Source of the DNA: Tritonibacter mobilis
GTDB lineage: Bacteria; Pseudomonadota; Alphaproteobacteria; Rhodobacterales; Rhodobacteraceae
DNA length: 53,392 nt
Assembly: GCF_001681715.1 (NCBI RefSeq)
Contig: NZ_LNWY01000029.1
Span: forward strand, 1-53,392
Reading direction: 5' to 3'
Positions 35,341 through 44,451 of this stretch are shown here, in pieces. The notes beneath the pieces were generated by a model. It saw only the letters and a list, made by a program, of their open reading frames with translations. It was not told the origin of the DNA and made no database searches. The first letter of the stretch is position 1. Every line of letters starts with the position of its first letter. The translations under genes were made by a program, and so were the position numbers.

Positions 35341-36075
35341 CTAGACACCGTGCCGTCCCAGATCCCGAGTGAGCCTTCTAACTCCCAGATGCAACAGGAC
35401 TGAAAATACGCCCAGCGTCAGCATCGCGGCAAACATTAAGTCGGTTTTCGCACGGCCATTGGCCAGCAACATCAAATAGCCCAGACCGCGGGATGCGCCG
35501 ACCCATTCCCCAATAACTGCTCCAATCGGAGCATAAACGGCAGCAAGGCGAATGCCTGACGCCAGTGATGGCAATGCAGCTGGGATACGGATGTGCCACA
35601 ATATGCGCGACGGGCTTGCCTGCATGGTCCGTGCCAAATCCAGATAGCCTTGGGGCGTTCTCATCAATCCGTCAAAAAACGATGCCGTCACTGGAAAGTA
35701 GATAATCAAAACAGCCATAGCAATCTTGGACCAAAGCCCGAAGCCGAACCAAAGCGTCAGGATCGGTGCGAGGGCGAAAACTGGCAGTGCTTGCGTGAAC
35801 ACTAAGATTGGCTGAACCAATACACGGGCGATGCGAGACGTAGCCAATTGAACTGCGGTAATCACACCCAGAATTACCCCGATCAAAAGCCCGATCAAAA
35901 CTTCTGAGGCTGTGACCAATGTATGCTCTGCAATGATCGCGACATTGTCCAACCAAGCCTCAGCTACGATGATTGGACCGGGTAAAATGAACTTGGGTAA
36001 CCCCGTCAGGCTGACCACTGCCTGCCATAGGAGCAACGCAAATAGGGTTGCCGCGAGGACCGGAAAATACTTCAC
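35341..36075 (-). CDS. thiX: Thiamin-precursor (HMP) ABC transporter permease ThiX
   Basis: About 244 residues with about six hydrophobic segments. The EAA loop LARTMQASPSRILWHIRIP and IGEWVGASRGLGYLML are typical of the SsuC/TauC/ThiX permeases. The GTG at 36075 is chosen because it overlaps the thiZ stop as GTGA; an ATG at 36117 would overlap thiZ by 46 bases. It is the last gene of the TPP-riboswitch-led operon. With ThiY and ThiZ it imports the pyrimidine moiety of thiamin in formyl-amino or hydroxymethyl form. Confidence 0.88.
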   Translation of the reverse strand: MKYFPVLAATLFALLLWQAVVSLTGLPKFILPGPIIVAEAWLDNVAIIAEHTLVTASEVLIGLLIGVILGVITAVQLATSRIARVLVQPILVFTQALPVFALAPILTLWFGFGLWSKIAMAVLIIYFPVTASFFDGLMRTPQGYLDLARTMQASPSRILWHIRIPAALPSLASGIRLAAVYAPIGAVIGEWVGASRGLGYLMLLANGRAKTDLMFAAMLTLGVFSVLLHLGVRRLTRDLGRHGV

Positions 36076-36800
36076 GCGGCCTGCCCCCGCAAAAGTCGCA
36101 TTAACGCCGCCTGACATTCCAATGTCGCCAAATCATCCACGGGCCGAGGCACTTGCGCTTCTGGCGTCGGGCATGCAATCAGGGCATCTGGGGTCATCAC
36201 TACAATCGCATGCCCCAAACGGGCAGCCTCAGCTGGGTCATGCGTCACGATAAGAACTGTTTTGCCGCGCAACACATCGACAGCCAGATCCTGCATCAAG
36301 GCGCGGGTTTGGGCATCCAATGCTGAAAACGGCTCATCCAGCAGAACGATTGGTTTGTCTTCCATCAAAGTGCGGGCCAATGCGGCACGTTGGCGTTGCC
36401 CGCCCGACAGTTCTGATGGGCGCTTGCCTGCGTGATCGGACAAGCCAACGCGCGCCAAAATGTCCTGCAATTTCTGTTTACACCTTGGTTCTGCACGAAG
36501 ACGTCCGCCCAGTTGGACGTTCTCTTCTATCGTTGCCCAAGGCAGCAACAGATCGTCTTGGGCCATATAGGCCACGCGCGGGGCAACTGCGATATTGTCA
36601 TTGGCGGTAACGTCGCCTTCGAAAACCGCCTCTGTGGGTAAGCCCGAAACCAGACGCAAAATCGTTGACTTTCCAACACCTGACCCGCCCAACAGGCAAG
36701 TCCAACACCCAGCTTCAAGGGACAATGATAGCGGTCGAAAGAGCGGCGCCCCGTCAAGCGACGCCGATCCCTTCACCATGATGCCGGGCGCAGGCTTCAC
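36072..36800 (-). CDS. thiZ: Thiamin-precursor (HMP) ABC transporter ATPase ThiZ
   Basis: About 242 residues. Walker A GGSGVGKST, the Q-loop MAQDDLLLPW, the signature LSGGQRQRAALAR, Walker B IVLLDEPFSALD and the switch VTHDP are all present. The GTG at 36800 is preferred because it overlaps the tenA stop as GTGA (36797-36800), the same pattern as thiX; a TTG at 36821 would add seven residues. It powers ThiX for uptake of pyrimidine precursors bound by ThiY. Confidence 0.88.
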   Translation of the reverse strand: MKPAPGIMVKGSASLDGAPLFRPLSLSLEAGCWTCLLGGSGVGKSTILRLVSGLPTEAVFEGDVTANDNIAVAPRVAYMAQDDLLLPWATIEENVQLGGRLRAEPRCKQKLQDILARVGLSDHAGKRPSELSGGQRQRAALARTLMEDKPIVLLDEPFSALDAQTRALMQDLAVDVLRGKTVLIVTHDPAEAARLGHAIVVMTPDALIACPTPEAQVPRPVDDLATLECQAALMRLLRGQAA

Positions 36801-37474
36801 GGAGTGAGGCCCATTTGCCAAAAGCCCACTTCAAGCTCGGTCGCGGTTTCAAAGGTTTTGCACAGTCGCGGCCAGCGTGGGGAGGTGGTGAAGTCTTTGC
36901 CCAAACGGCGCTCCAACGCATTGTCCAGCAGTATACCCACGGCTTTACAGGCTTCCTGGTAATCATCCCCCGCGTAGGTGCCGATCCAGTCTGCATAGGT
37001 CTGCGAACTTGCCTCAGACGCCAGTCTTTGTCCAATTTCGCCATATCCCATTACACAGGGCGCAAGTGCTGCGAGCAGATCCAAAAGATCACCACTATAG
37101 CCCGCCTCAAGCACAAAGCGTGTATAGGCCAGATTTTCCGCCCGCTCAGTCGTCGCAAACAGGTCTTCCTGCGATATGCCAGCAGCCTCACAAATGCCGA
37201 TGTGAAGCTGCATCTCTTCTGCCACCAAAGCGTTCACAGTGGCCACTGCGGCGCGCATTTCACCGTGGGTTTCGGACTTGACCACGGCGAGCGCCCACGC
37301 GCGGGAGAAGTGGATCAGAAAGACGTAATCCTGCCGTAAGTAATGCAAAAACGCTTCTCTCGAGAGAGAGCCATCTTTGAGACCTTCTACAAAAGCGTGG
37401 CGAGTATAGGCGCGCCACGCTTGCGAAGCACTTTCGCGCATCAGTGCAAAAGCTGCGCCATATGAGGTGCTCAT
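36797..37474 (-). CDS. tenA: Aminopyrimidine aminohydrolase / thiaminase II TenA
   Basis: A 225-residue all-helical TenA protein. YLRQDYVFLIHFSRAWALAV, ALAPCVMGYGEIG with the nucleophilic Cys, and TYAGDDYQEACKAV carry the expected active-site residues. TenA hydrolyses 4-amino-5-aminomethyl-2-methylpyrimidine to HMP during salvage of degraded thiamin. It lies between thiY and thiZ with ATGA and GTGA overlaps, so it is made with the transporter that supplies its substrate. Confidence 0.93.
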   Translation of the reverse strand: MSTSYGAAFALMRESASQAWRAYTRHAFVEGLKDGSLSREAFLHYLRQDYVFLIHFSRAWALAVVKSETHGEMRAAVATVNALVAEEMQLHIGICEAAGISQEDLFATTERAENLAYTRFVLEAGYSGDLLDLLAALAPCVMGYGEIGQRLASEASSQTYADWIGTYAGDDYQEACKAVGILLDNALERRLGKDFTTSPRWPRLCKTFETATELEVGFWQMGLTP

Positions 37475-38406
37475 TGTGCTGTCACGTCGATTGCAATCGC
37501 CTCAACAGGGTTTAGACTGTCGATCATGCCGCTGTCTTTGAGAAAGGCCTCAAACCGTGCATAACGCCCCGCGTCAAATCCTGCCGGACGCAACGCGAAA
37601 CGTGGCAGCGTATCGACCCAAGCTCGGGCATTCAGCTCATCTTGAAGCTCAGTGGAGGTAGCCGCGAAGATCTCCCAGCTTTTCTCAGGATTATTGACGA
37701 TATACTGGGTCGCTTTTTCCGTCGCTGCGAGGAAACGTGCGATCTTGTCGGCATCCATACGGTCGGGATTGGCGACATAAATCAGTTCGTCATAAGACGG
37801 CACGCCTTCTTCTTCGACATAGAAACAACGGCCCTCAACGCCCTCGATTTCCATCTGGTTCAGTTCAAAGTTCCGAAACGCACCGATGACCGCATCGACT
37901 TGTCCGGACATAAGAGATGGCGATAGTGAGAAGTTCACATTGATCATCTCAATATCGTTCGGAGTCACGCCGTGTTCGCCCAGCATGGTCTGCAAAACGG
38001 CCTCTTCGACTCCGGCAACTGAAAAGCCGATTTTTTTGCCTTTGAGGTCAGATAGCTCCTGAATGGGGCCATCCTTTAATACCAGAAGGCAGTTCAGCGG
38101 GGTTGCGACCAACGTGCCCACGCGTTTCAGTGGCAAGCCCTCATGGATCTGCAAATGCAGTTGCGGCTGGTAAGACACTGCCAGATCCGCCTGACCTGCA
38201 GCGACCAATCGTGGAGGGGCCGAAGGATCAGCAGGTGCGACGACCTCTACCTCAAGGCCTTCATCCGCGAAGTAGCCGTTCTCCTCAGCGATAATGATTG
38301 GACCGTGGTCGGGGTTGACGAACCAGTCCAAGAGCAGGGTCATTTTGTCCTGCGCCATGGCCGGGGTTGCAGCCACAATGGCCAATGCGGCGATGATATA
38401 TTTCAT
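37471..38406 (-). CDS. thiY: HMP-precursor ABC transporter substrate-binding protein ThiY
   Basis: A 311-residue periplasmic protein of the NMT1/THI5-like group. The signal peptide ends at residue 18 (VAATPAMA before QDKMTLLLDWFVNP). LLLDWFVNPDHGPIIIAEE and LVAAGQADLAVSYQPQ are hallmarks, and the later QMEIEGVEGRCFYVEEEGVP is typical of ThiY. It binds formylaminopyrimidine from decayed thiamin. Its stop overlaps tenA as ATGA, and 20 bases separate its start from thiF. Confidence 0.92.
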   Translation of the reverse strand: MKYIIAALAIVAATPAMAQDKMTLLLDWFVNPDHGPIIIAEENGYFADEGLEVEVVAPADPSAPPRLVAAGQADLAVSYQPQLHLQIHEGLPLKRVGTLVATPLNCLLVLKDGPIQELSDLKGKKIGFSVAGVEEAVLQTMLGEHGVTPNDIEMINVNFSLSPSLMSGQVDAVIGAFRNFELNQMEIEGVEGRCFYVEEEGVPSYDELIYVANPDRMDADKIARFLAATEKATQYIVNNPEKSWEIFAATSTELQDELNARAWVDTLPRFALRPAGFDAGRYARFEAFLKDSGMIDSLNPVEAIAIDVTAQ

Positions 38407-38426
38407 AGTGCGTTTCTTTCGTGTCT

Positions 38427-39383
38427 TTAGGATGCTGAGGCCGCGACGAGCACAATCTTGCCCGGCCAGATGTCATGGATTTTTTCTGCGGCCCGCCAGG
38501 CCCGCAGGCCGGTGGCACAACACAGGACAAGACGGCTGGCCGGATCTGGCAAATCTTGTTCGAGGGCCTCTGCACTGGCATATCGCGCAGTCGGATGAAG
38601 CAACGCGGCATCGTTGCGCAGTTCAATAATGTGGTCGCAATCTTGCAGATCCGACGCTGCCACAAAGGGAAATGCGGTTTCAGGCTCGGGCGCGTGATCA
38701 AAACGAAAGCAGGTGGAGCGGAAAGATCGGCAATCGACTTGTACCACCTGCCCCAGCGGTGAGGGGTCCAGCTCCAGTAGCACATTTAGCGCCATCTGTG
38801 CTTGCTGTGCGCCGATCATCGCAACAACTGGGCCCAAGACTCCCGCAGTTTCGCAGCTTGCACCACTATCCGGTGCCTCTGGAAAGACCGCGCGCAACGA
38901 CGGCGCACCGCCGCAGAATCCGCCGGCATATCCGCCCAGTCCCAGAACAGAGGCACTAATGAGCGGAATATCTTTTGCGTGGCAAAGGTCGCTCAGCAAG
39001 TAGCTGACTGCATAGCTATCCGCACAGTCCAGAACCAAGTCTACATTCGCAAGTAGAGCCGGCGCATTGGCCGGCGTTAACCTTTGCGCGACAGTTTCGA
39101 CGATGATCTCGCTGTTGAGCGCGCGACAGCGTTTTGCGGCAATGTCGACCTTCATGTGGCCGCAGTCTGCTTCGGCAAACAATGTCTGGCGGTGCAGGTT
39201 GGAAAGGGTAACCTCATCGCCATCAATCAGCGTGATATGCCCAACGCCTGCACCCGCAAGGAGCGGCAACACCGGTGCTGCCAGTCCGCCGGCTCCAACC
39301 ACCAGAATCCGGGCTGCGGCAAGGCGAGACTGCCCTGCCAGCCCGACCTCGGGAAGGATCATCTGACGCGCGTAGCGGCTCAT
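38427..39383 (-). CDS. thiF: ThiF/MoeB-family adenylyltransferase with C-terminal rhodanese-like domain
   Basis: A 318-residue E1-like enzyme expected to adenylate the Gly-Gly end of ThiS. YARQMILPEVGLAGQ and the nucleotide loop GAGGLAAPVLPLLAGAGVG lead into DGDEVTLSNLHRQTLF, and GVLGPVVAMIGAQQAQ follows. The zinc-binding CxxC usual in MoeB/ThiF is replaced (PSLRAVFPE), so the structural zinc is probably lost. About 80 C-terminal residues look like a short rhodanese domain with the loop CATGLR, which could carry the persulfide sulfur. The ATG at 39383 overlaps the thiE stop as ATGA. Confidence 0.85.
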   Translation of the reverse strand: MSRYARQMILPEVGLAGQSRLAAARILVVGAGGLAAPVLPLLAGAGVGHITLIDGDEVTLSNLHRQTLFAEADCGHMKVDIAAKRCRALNSEIIVETVAQRLTPANAPALLANVDLVLDCADSYAVSYLLSDLCHAKDIPLISASVLGLGGYAGGFCGGAPSLRAVFPEAPDSGASCETAGVLGPVVAMIGAQQAQMALNVLLELDPSPLGQVVQVDCRSFRSTCFRFDHAPEPETAFPFVAASDLQDCDHIIELRNDAALLHPTARYASAEALEQDLPDPASRLVLCCATGLRAWRAAEKIHDIWPGKIVLVAASAS

Positions 39384-39976
39384 CTTGTGGCCTCGATCCA
39401 CTGACGCACCCGCGTTTCGGGATCGGGGTTTAGCGTAATATCAGTCACCACAGAGACAATATCGGCTCCCGCCTCCAGGACTCCCGCAGCGCGTTCAACC
39501 GACATGCCACCAATACCCACCAATGGGATGTCCCCGATGCGGGTTTTCCATTCGCTCACCCGAGGCAGCCCTTGTTGATGCCATTTCATCTTTTTGAGGA
39601 TCGTCGGATAGACTGGTCCAAGTGCCACGTAATCTGGATCTATTGACAGCACGCGGTCGAGTTCGTCTTCGTCATGGGTTGAGACACCCAGCTTAAGACC
39701 CGCCGCGCGGATCGCCTTGAGGTCAGCCTCATCCAGATCTTCTTGGCCGAGATGAAGCCAATCGCAACCGAGCTCTATCGCGAGTTGCCAATAATCGTTG
39801 ACGACCAGAACGGCGCCATATCTGCGGCAAAGATCGCGAGATTGTTCGATTTGCTCTTTCACAACGTCCCTGGACTGGTCTTTGATCCGCAATTGAACCA
39901 GTTTCACCCCCAAGGGCAGCATGCGTCTCAACCAATCGGCGTGATCGAATATCGGATAGAAACGATCCAAGGTCAT
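39380..39976 (-). CDS. thiE: Thiamin phosphate synthase ThiE
   Basis: A 198-residue TIM-barrel enzyme that joins HMP diphosphate and thiazole phosphate to give thiamin phosphate. [47 protein letters not shown] and LVGIGGM are the conserved loops; the Lys-Lys-Met-Lys run binds the pyrimidine diphosphate. It overlaps thiG and thiF by four bases each (ATGA). Confidence 0.94.
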   Translation of the reverse strand: MTLDRFYPIFDHADWLRRMLPLGVKLVQLRIKDQSRDVVKEQIEQSRDLCRRYGAVLVVNDYWQLAIELGCDWLHLGQEDLDEADLKAIRAAGLKLGVSTHDEDELDRVLSIDPDYVALGPVYPTILKKMKWHQQGLPRVSEWKTRIGDIPLVGIGGMSVERAAGVLEAGADIVSVVTDITLNPDPETRVRQWIEATR

Positions 39977-40743
39977 GATAGGAAAGCCTTTCCAATGATT
40001 GGCGTTGAGGCTTCGGCCATATCCCGCGCCTCAATTGGATCTGCTTGATGGGCCAATAAACCAGCCTCGATCGCAGCCATCATCGCGCGCGCCATCGCCA
40101 CAGGATCACCAGCCCGTGCAACAGCGGTATTCAAAAGCACCGCATCATAACCCAATTCCATTGCGTGGGATGCGTGGCTCGGCAGGCCGATGCCCGCATC
40201 GACCACCAATGGTACATCTGGAAATTCGGCCCGCATCGCGCGCAGTGCATAGGGGTTGTTGAGCCCCCGACCCGATCCAATCGGCGCTCCCCAGGGCATC
40301 AAGACTTCGCAACCTGCTGCCAGAAGTCGCTCGCCTACGATCAGGTCCTCTGTGGTATAGGGAAAAACTTCAAAGCCGTCCTCAGTCAGGATTTTCGCGG
40401 CTTCGACCAGCTGAAACACATCGGGCTGCAAACTGTCGGTGTGACCGATCAACTCGAGCTTGATCCACTTAGTATCAAAGACTTCGCGTGCCATATGAGC
40501 AGTGGTGACGGCTTCTTTTACCGTATGGCAGCCAGCGGTATTCGGTAGGATCAGAACACCGAGGTCTTGTATCATTTTCCAAAATGAGGCCCCTGCGCCC
40601 CCTGCCCCTTCACGGCGTAAGGAAACGGTTGCCACACTTGCACCGCTCTGGCGAAAGGCGTGCTCCAGTATCGCAGGGCTTGGATATTGCGCAGTGCCCA
40701 GCATCAGCGGGTTGGGCAATTGGGTTCCGTAGAAACTTTTCAT
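39973..40743 (-). CDS. thiG: Thiazole synthase ThiG
   Basis: A 256-residue TIM-barrel enzyme that condenses deoxyxylulose phosphate, the ThiO product dehydroglycine and ThiS thiocarboxylate into the thiazole ring. [48 protein letters not shown] with the Schiff-base Lys, and [20 protein letters not shown] are all present. Two bases separate it from thiS. Confidence 0.95.
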   Translation of the reverse strand: MKSFYGTQLPNPLMLGTAQYPSPAILEHAFRQSGASVATVSLRREGAGGAGASFWKMIQDLGVLILPNTAGCHTVKEAVTTAHMAREVFDTKWIKLELIGHTDSLQPDVFQLVEAAKILTEDGFEVFPYTTEDLIVGERLLAAGCEVLMPWGAPIGSGRGLNNPYALRAMRAEFPDVPLVVDAGIGLPSHASHAMELGYDAVLLNTAVARAGDPVAMARAMMAAIEAGLLAHQADPIEARDMAEASTPIIGKAFLS

Positions 40744-40745
40744 TG

Positions 40746-40940
40746 TCAGCCTCCCTGCATTGGCGCGACAACCTCAATGCGGTCGCCGTTTTGCAACATG
40801 TGGGTTGCGCGCATTGCGGCGGGAACAAACGTCTCGTTCACCGCTGTCGCCACGCGCCCGGAAAACCCGCGTTCCTCGAGAAGCGCTGCCAGCGTGGTGG
40901 CGACGACGTCCAGCTCGGCACCGTTAATTACGATCTTCAT
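40746..40940 (-). CDS. thiS: Sulfur carrier protein ThiS
   Basis: A 64-residue beta-grasp (ubiquitin-like) protein ending in Gly-Gly, the residue pair adenylated by ThiF and converted to a thiocarboxylate for Thi[21 protein letters not shown] and [10 protein letters not shown] are diagnostic. It overlaps the thiO 3' end by 17 bases. Confidence 0.94.
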   Translation of the reverse strand: MKIVINGAELDVVATTLAALLEERGFSGRVATAVNETFVPAAMRATHMLQNGDRIEVVAPMQGG

Positions 40941-41898
40941 CGACCATCTCCGAATGTATGTTGTTCAGCGCCAAATCAGCTACGCCGCGTGCAAGTGCAG
41001 GCGCGAGCAGGTAGCCATGCCGGTAAAGCCCATTTGCGTAGATCCGCCCGCCGAGACGGCGGATGCGTGGCAGATTGTCAGGAAATGCGGGCCGTAGATC
41101 GACACCGATCTCAAGCACTTCGGCTTCACCAAAAGCTGGGTTCAGTGCGTAGGCTGCGCTCAGCAATTCCAGCATGGAGCGGGCCGTAATGCGCCCGCTG
41201 TCTTCGCTCTCTATCATCGTCGCGCCAAGCATGTAGACACCATCGCAGCGCGGCACGATGTAGAGCGGTATACGCGGATGCAGTAAACGTACTGGCCGCG
41301 TTATCGTCACATCCGGACAGTGGATCACCAGCATCTCACCTTTGACGCCGCGCAGATCCTGCAGTGCCTCACGTGCTTGTAAGCCTCTGCAATCTATTGC
41401 GTTGTCCAGTTGATCTGGAGCGGTTTCCTTGTGGAAGATGGTGCCTTTGTCCCGCAGCGCGTGATAGAGATCCATCAGCGCTCGGCGTGGATTAAGATGT
41501 GCTTCATTCGCGAAATACAATCCTTGCGAATAACCAGAGAGATCCGGTTCCAGCTCTGACAACTCCGGTCCGATCTGACGGTATCCCTCGGTACGGCGTG
41601 CAAAGCGGCGCAGATCCGGCAGATCGCGTCGCCCGGCGACTACAAGGGTGCCGCGTTCGGTCACATTGGTTTTGCTCTTCCACCAGTGGATCGCTTCCTG
41701 ACCCAGCCGCAACACCGGTTCCTCGGCGTTTTCATACTCGCACCACGGGGCGAGCATACCTCCTGCCCACCATGAACAGCCATGTGCGCCGGGAGGGCCA
41801 GATGGATCAAAGATTTGAACTTTTGCGCCGCGCTCTACCAGCTCGGTCGCAACAGCTAGCCCTGCAACCCCTGCCCCTATGACGGAATAGAGTGTCAT
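40924..41898 (-). CDS. thiO: Glycine oxidase ThiO
   Basis: A 324-residue FAD-dependent amine oxidase that converts glycine to dehydroglycine (iminoacetate) for thiazole synthesis with oxygen as acceptor. The N-terminal dinucleotide fold GAGVAGLAVATELVERGAKV, then GCSWWAGGMLAPWCEYENAE and the late GGRIYANGLYRHGYLLAPAL are typical. Presence of ThiO rather than ThiH points to aerobic growth. It starts within the thiD stop by a 4-base overlap. Confidence 0.93.
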   Translation of the reverse strand: MTLYSVIGAGVAGLAVATELVERGAKVQIFDPSGPPGAHGCSWWAGGMLAPWCEYENAEEPVLRLGQEAIHWWKSKTNVTERGTLVVAGRRDLPDLRRFARRTEGYRQIGPELSELEPDLSGYSQGLYFANEAHLNPRRALMDLYHALRDKGTIFHKETAPDQLDNAIDCRGLQAREALQDLRGVKGEMLVIHCPDVTITRPVRLLHPRIPLYIVPRCDGVYMLGATMIESEDSGRITARSMLELLSAAYALNPAFGEAEVLEIGVDLRPAFPDNLPRIRRLGGRIYANGLYRHGYLLAPALARGVADLALNNIHSEMVDEDRN

Positions 41899-42698
41899 GC
41901 TGGCCAGAACGGGTGAAAATGATGAACAGGCCCATGGCCGTGTCCAACGTTCAACTCATCTGCTGCGGTGATGGCGTTTTGGAGGTAGCGATGTGCCTCT
42001 TGTACGGCCTCGCGCAACACCATTCCTTTTGCTAGTCCCGCAGCGATTGCTGATGACAACGTGCAACCGGTGCCATGAGTGTTTTTTGTGTGCTGTCGTG
42101 CGGCACTGAATGTAGCGACAACACTCCCGCCGGAAATCAGGATATCTTCGCAGATATCTCCGGAGGCGTGACCGCCTTTCATCAGTACTGCCTTTGCCCC
42201 GAGGTCGCATAGCGCAATGCCTTGCGTGATCATTTCATCAGCTGACGTTGCCGTGTTTTGGCCAAGCAAACAGGCAGCCTCCGGCAGGTTTGGCGTCAAC
42301 ACCGATGCGCGAGGAAGCAACTGCTTCCGTAGAGTTTCCACCGCCTCTGGTGCAAGCAGCGCATCGCCTGATTTTGCGATCATCACCGGATCAACAACGA
42401 TTGCCTCTCCATAATTTTCAAGGGCTTGTGCGACACATTCGATAATATCGGGGGTCGCAAGCATGCCAATCTTGATCGCGCGCACATCGAGATCGTCTAG
42501 GACTGCATCAATCTGTGCCGCTATAATATCGAGCGGGGTAGAATGCACCGCCGTGACTGCACGTGTGTTCTGTGCGGTGATTGCCGTGATGACACTGGCA
42601 CCATAAACACCAAGGGCCGACATTGCCTTCAGATCAGCCTGAATGCCTGCGCCGCCTCCACTGTCAGACCCTGCGATGGTCAATGCGATATGCGCCAT
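41895..42698 (-). CDS. thiD: Hydroxymethylpyrimidine/phosphomethylpyrimidine kinase ThiD
   Basis: A 267-residue ribokinase-fold enzyme that phosphorylates HMP twice. GSDSGGGAGIQADLKAMSAL, VITAITAQNTRAV, DPVMIAKSGDALL and HGTGCTLSSAIAAGLAKG (anion hole and catalytic Asp region) are visible. The second ATG (42698) is chosen because GGGAG lies at a normal distance; the first ATG at 42704 sits directly against it. It is the first gene after the TPP riboswitch and ends with fewer than 60 bases of leader between them. Confidence 0.94.
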   Translation of the reverse strand: MAHIALTIAGSDSGGGAGIQADLKAMSALGVYGASVITAITAQNTRAVTAVHSTPLDIIAAQIDAVLDDLDVRAIKIGMLATPDIIECVAQALENYGEAIVVDPVMIAKSGDALLAPEAVETLRKQLLPRASVLTPNLPEAACLLGQNTATSADEMITQGIALCDLGAKAVLMKGGHASGDICEDILISGGSVVATFSAARQHTKNTHGTGCTLSSAIAAGLAKGMVLREAVQEAHRYLQNAITAADELNVGHGHGPVHHFHPFWPA

Positions 42699-42755
42699 AG
42701 CCATGCTCCCACACAATTGGGGCACCGGCAAAGAGAGAGTCCGCATATCAGAAGA

Positions 42756-42840
42756 CCGTTCCCTACGCCGGAATTGCCCGGATCAGGTTCGATGGGTTAA
42801 CGCATTCGCGCCTCTCAGCCTCTATGAGGCACCCCAACGG
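42756..42840 (-). promoter_or_regulatory. TPP (THI-box) riboswitch
   Basis: Read on the minus strand, the element shows the conserved order GGGGTGCC, GGCTGAGA, ACCC, GAACCTGATC and GGCGTAGGGAA, closed by a P1 stem CCGTT/AACGG. The gap to the thiD start is 57 bases with no obvious terminator T-run, so control is more likely at translation initiation. Bound thiamin diphosphate should shut off the whole thiD-to-thiX operon. Confidence 0.95.
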
Positions 42841-42915
42841 TTCTTTGTCCGGGTATCAAGTGTAGGGAGAGAAGTCAAACGGCTCTGGATGGCACAGGCA
42901 ACTGTAAGTGTAAGG

Positions 42916-44379
42916 TCAGACGATCTCTGTGCTATACCAGACGTTGCGCGTTGTCAGATAGCTCTCCAATCCTTCGGTGCCGCCTTCACGTCCGTAACCG
43001 CTCGCTTTGACGCCGCCAAATGGGGTTTCTGGCAGAGACGCCTCCAACGTGTTGATGGAGAAGTTGCCAACTTCCACCCCGTCAATCATGCGATCGATAT
43101 AGTCTGCACGATTGGTGAAGCCGTATCCCGCGAGCCCGTAGTCAACCGAGTTTGCCCGTGTGATCGCTTCATCAAGATCGCGAACCGGATTGAGGATCGC
43201 AATCGGTCCAAAGGGTTCTTCTTGCATGATGCGGGCTGTGTCTGGCACATTTGCCAGTACAGTTGGCTGAAAGAAGTATCCCTTGCCCCCAAGGCGTGCC
43301 CCCCCGGTGCGCAGTTCTGCGCCTTTAGACACGGCATCTTCAACCAGTTCTGTCAAAACAGGGATACGGCGCTCATTCGCCGTTGGTCCCATCTCCACGC
43401 CATCATCCACACCATTTCCGACCACAGTTGCCGCAGCCCGTGCAGTAAAGGCATGGGCAAACTCGTCAAAGATGCGTTCATGCACAAAAAAGCGCGTGGG
43501 CGAGGTGCAGACCTGCCCGGCATTACGCATTTTCCGAATTGCACCGCTGATCGCGGCTTTTTGGACGTCGGTGTCTTCGCAGACGATCACTGGGGCATGG
43601 CCACCAAGTTCCATCAACACCCGCGTATCGCTTTGTGCAGCAAGCTCTGTCAGTTGCCGCCCCACAACGGTTGATCCGGTCAGAGCAACAAGTCGAATAG
43701 CTGGCTGTGGGATCAGGAACCCCGAGATCTCGGATGGCTTGCCAAAAACCAGATTGAGCACACCATCGGGAAGCCCTGCCTCTTCAAAAGCCCGAACAAT
43801 ATGGATCGCACCCGCAGGCGTTTCTTCAGCGGCTTTCAGGATGATAGAACACCCGGAAGCGAGCGCGCCTGCGATCTTACGTGCCGGCTGGCTCATCGGA
43901 AAATTCCACGGCGAGAAGGCAGCTACGACACCAATTGGGTGATGGTGAACGGAGATTTTGGAGCCAGAAGCAGAAGGGATCACCCGTCCGTAGACTCGCA
44001 TGGCTTCTCCGGCGTCCCATTCGAAAAACTCAGCACCGCGAATGACTTCGAGCCGCGCTTGCGCCAGTGGTTTTCCATGTTCAGCAGTGATCGCTTGTGC
44101 AATCTCCTCTTGTCGATCTCTCATGATCGAGGCTGCATGCATAATCAGCTCGGCGCGCGCACGAGGCGACGTTCTACGCCAGATTTCCAGCCCCTTCTGA
44201 GCTGCGGTCAAAGCCTCTTCCAGATCCGAAACCCGCGCGCACGGTAGCCGCCCCAACTCTGCTTCGGTGGCTGGATTCACAACTGGCAGAGTGTCTGGCG
44301 TTTCACGCCACTTGCCACCGATAAAGAGTTTCAGGTCCGGATAGGTGCTCATTTCGGCCTCGTCGCTTGCAGTTGCCAT
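42916..44379 (-). CDS. NAD(P)-dependent aldehyde dehydrogenase (succinate-semialdehyde dehydrogenase-like)
   Basis: A 487-residue enzyme that oxidises an aldehyde to an acid. AFSPWNFPMSQPARKIAGAL, LTGSTVVGRQLTELAAQ, MELGGHAPVIV (general-base Glu) and NAGQVCTSPTRFFV (nucleophilic Cys) are intact, and the late EEPFGPIAILNPV is present. ATG 44379 has AGGA ten bases upstream; ATG 44352 with GAGG five bases upstream is an alternative. It follows the LysR gene by 72 bases on the same strand. In this cluster a semialdehyde from ring cleavage is a plausible substrate, but the sequence does not prove it. Confidence 0.9.
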   Translation of the reverse strand: MATASDEAEMSTYPDLKLFIGGKWRETPDTLPVVNPATEAELGRLPCARVSDLEEALTAAQKGLEIWRRTSPRARAELIMHAASIMRDRQEEIAQAITAEHGKPLAQARLEVIRGAEFFEWDAGEAMRVYGRVIPSASGSKISVHHHPIGVVAAFSPWNFPMSQPARKIAGALASGCSIILKAAEETPAGAIHIVRAFEEAGLPDGVLNLVFGKPSEISGFLIPQPAIRLVALTGSTVVGRQLTELAAQSDTRVLMELGGHAPVIVCEDTDVQKAAISGAIRKMRNAGQVCTSPTRFFVHERIFDEFAHAFTARAAATVVGNGVDDGVEMGPTANERRIPVLTELVEDAVSKGAELRTGGARLGGKGYFFQPTVLANVPDTARIMQEEPFGPIAILNPVRDLDEAITRANSVDYGLAGYGFTNRADYIDRMIDGVEVGNFSINTLEASLPETPFGGVKASGYGREGGTEGLESYLTTRNVWYSTEIV

Positions 44380-44451
44380 GGTTCAACTGTCCTGCGCCAA
44401 AGGCATCACCTCAACCGAATTGAACAAATACAGGTATCACAAACGCCGATA

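Noticed and set aside
42643-43674. 343-codon plus-strand frame over the TPP riboswitch and aldehyde dehydrogenase
   Set aside because: It runs antisense through a riboswitch and an intact ALDH gene and shows no family features.
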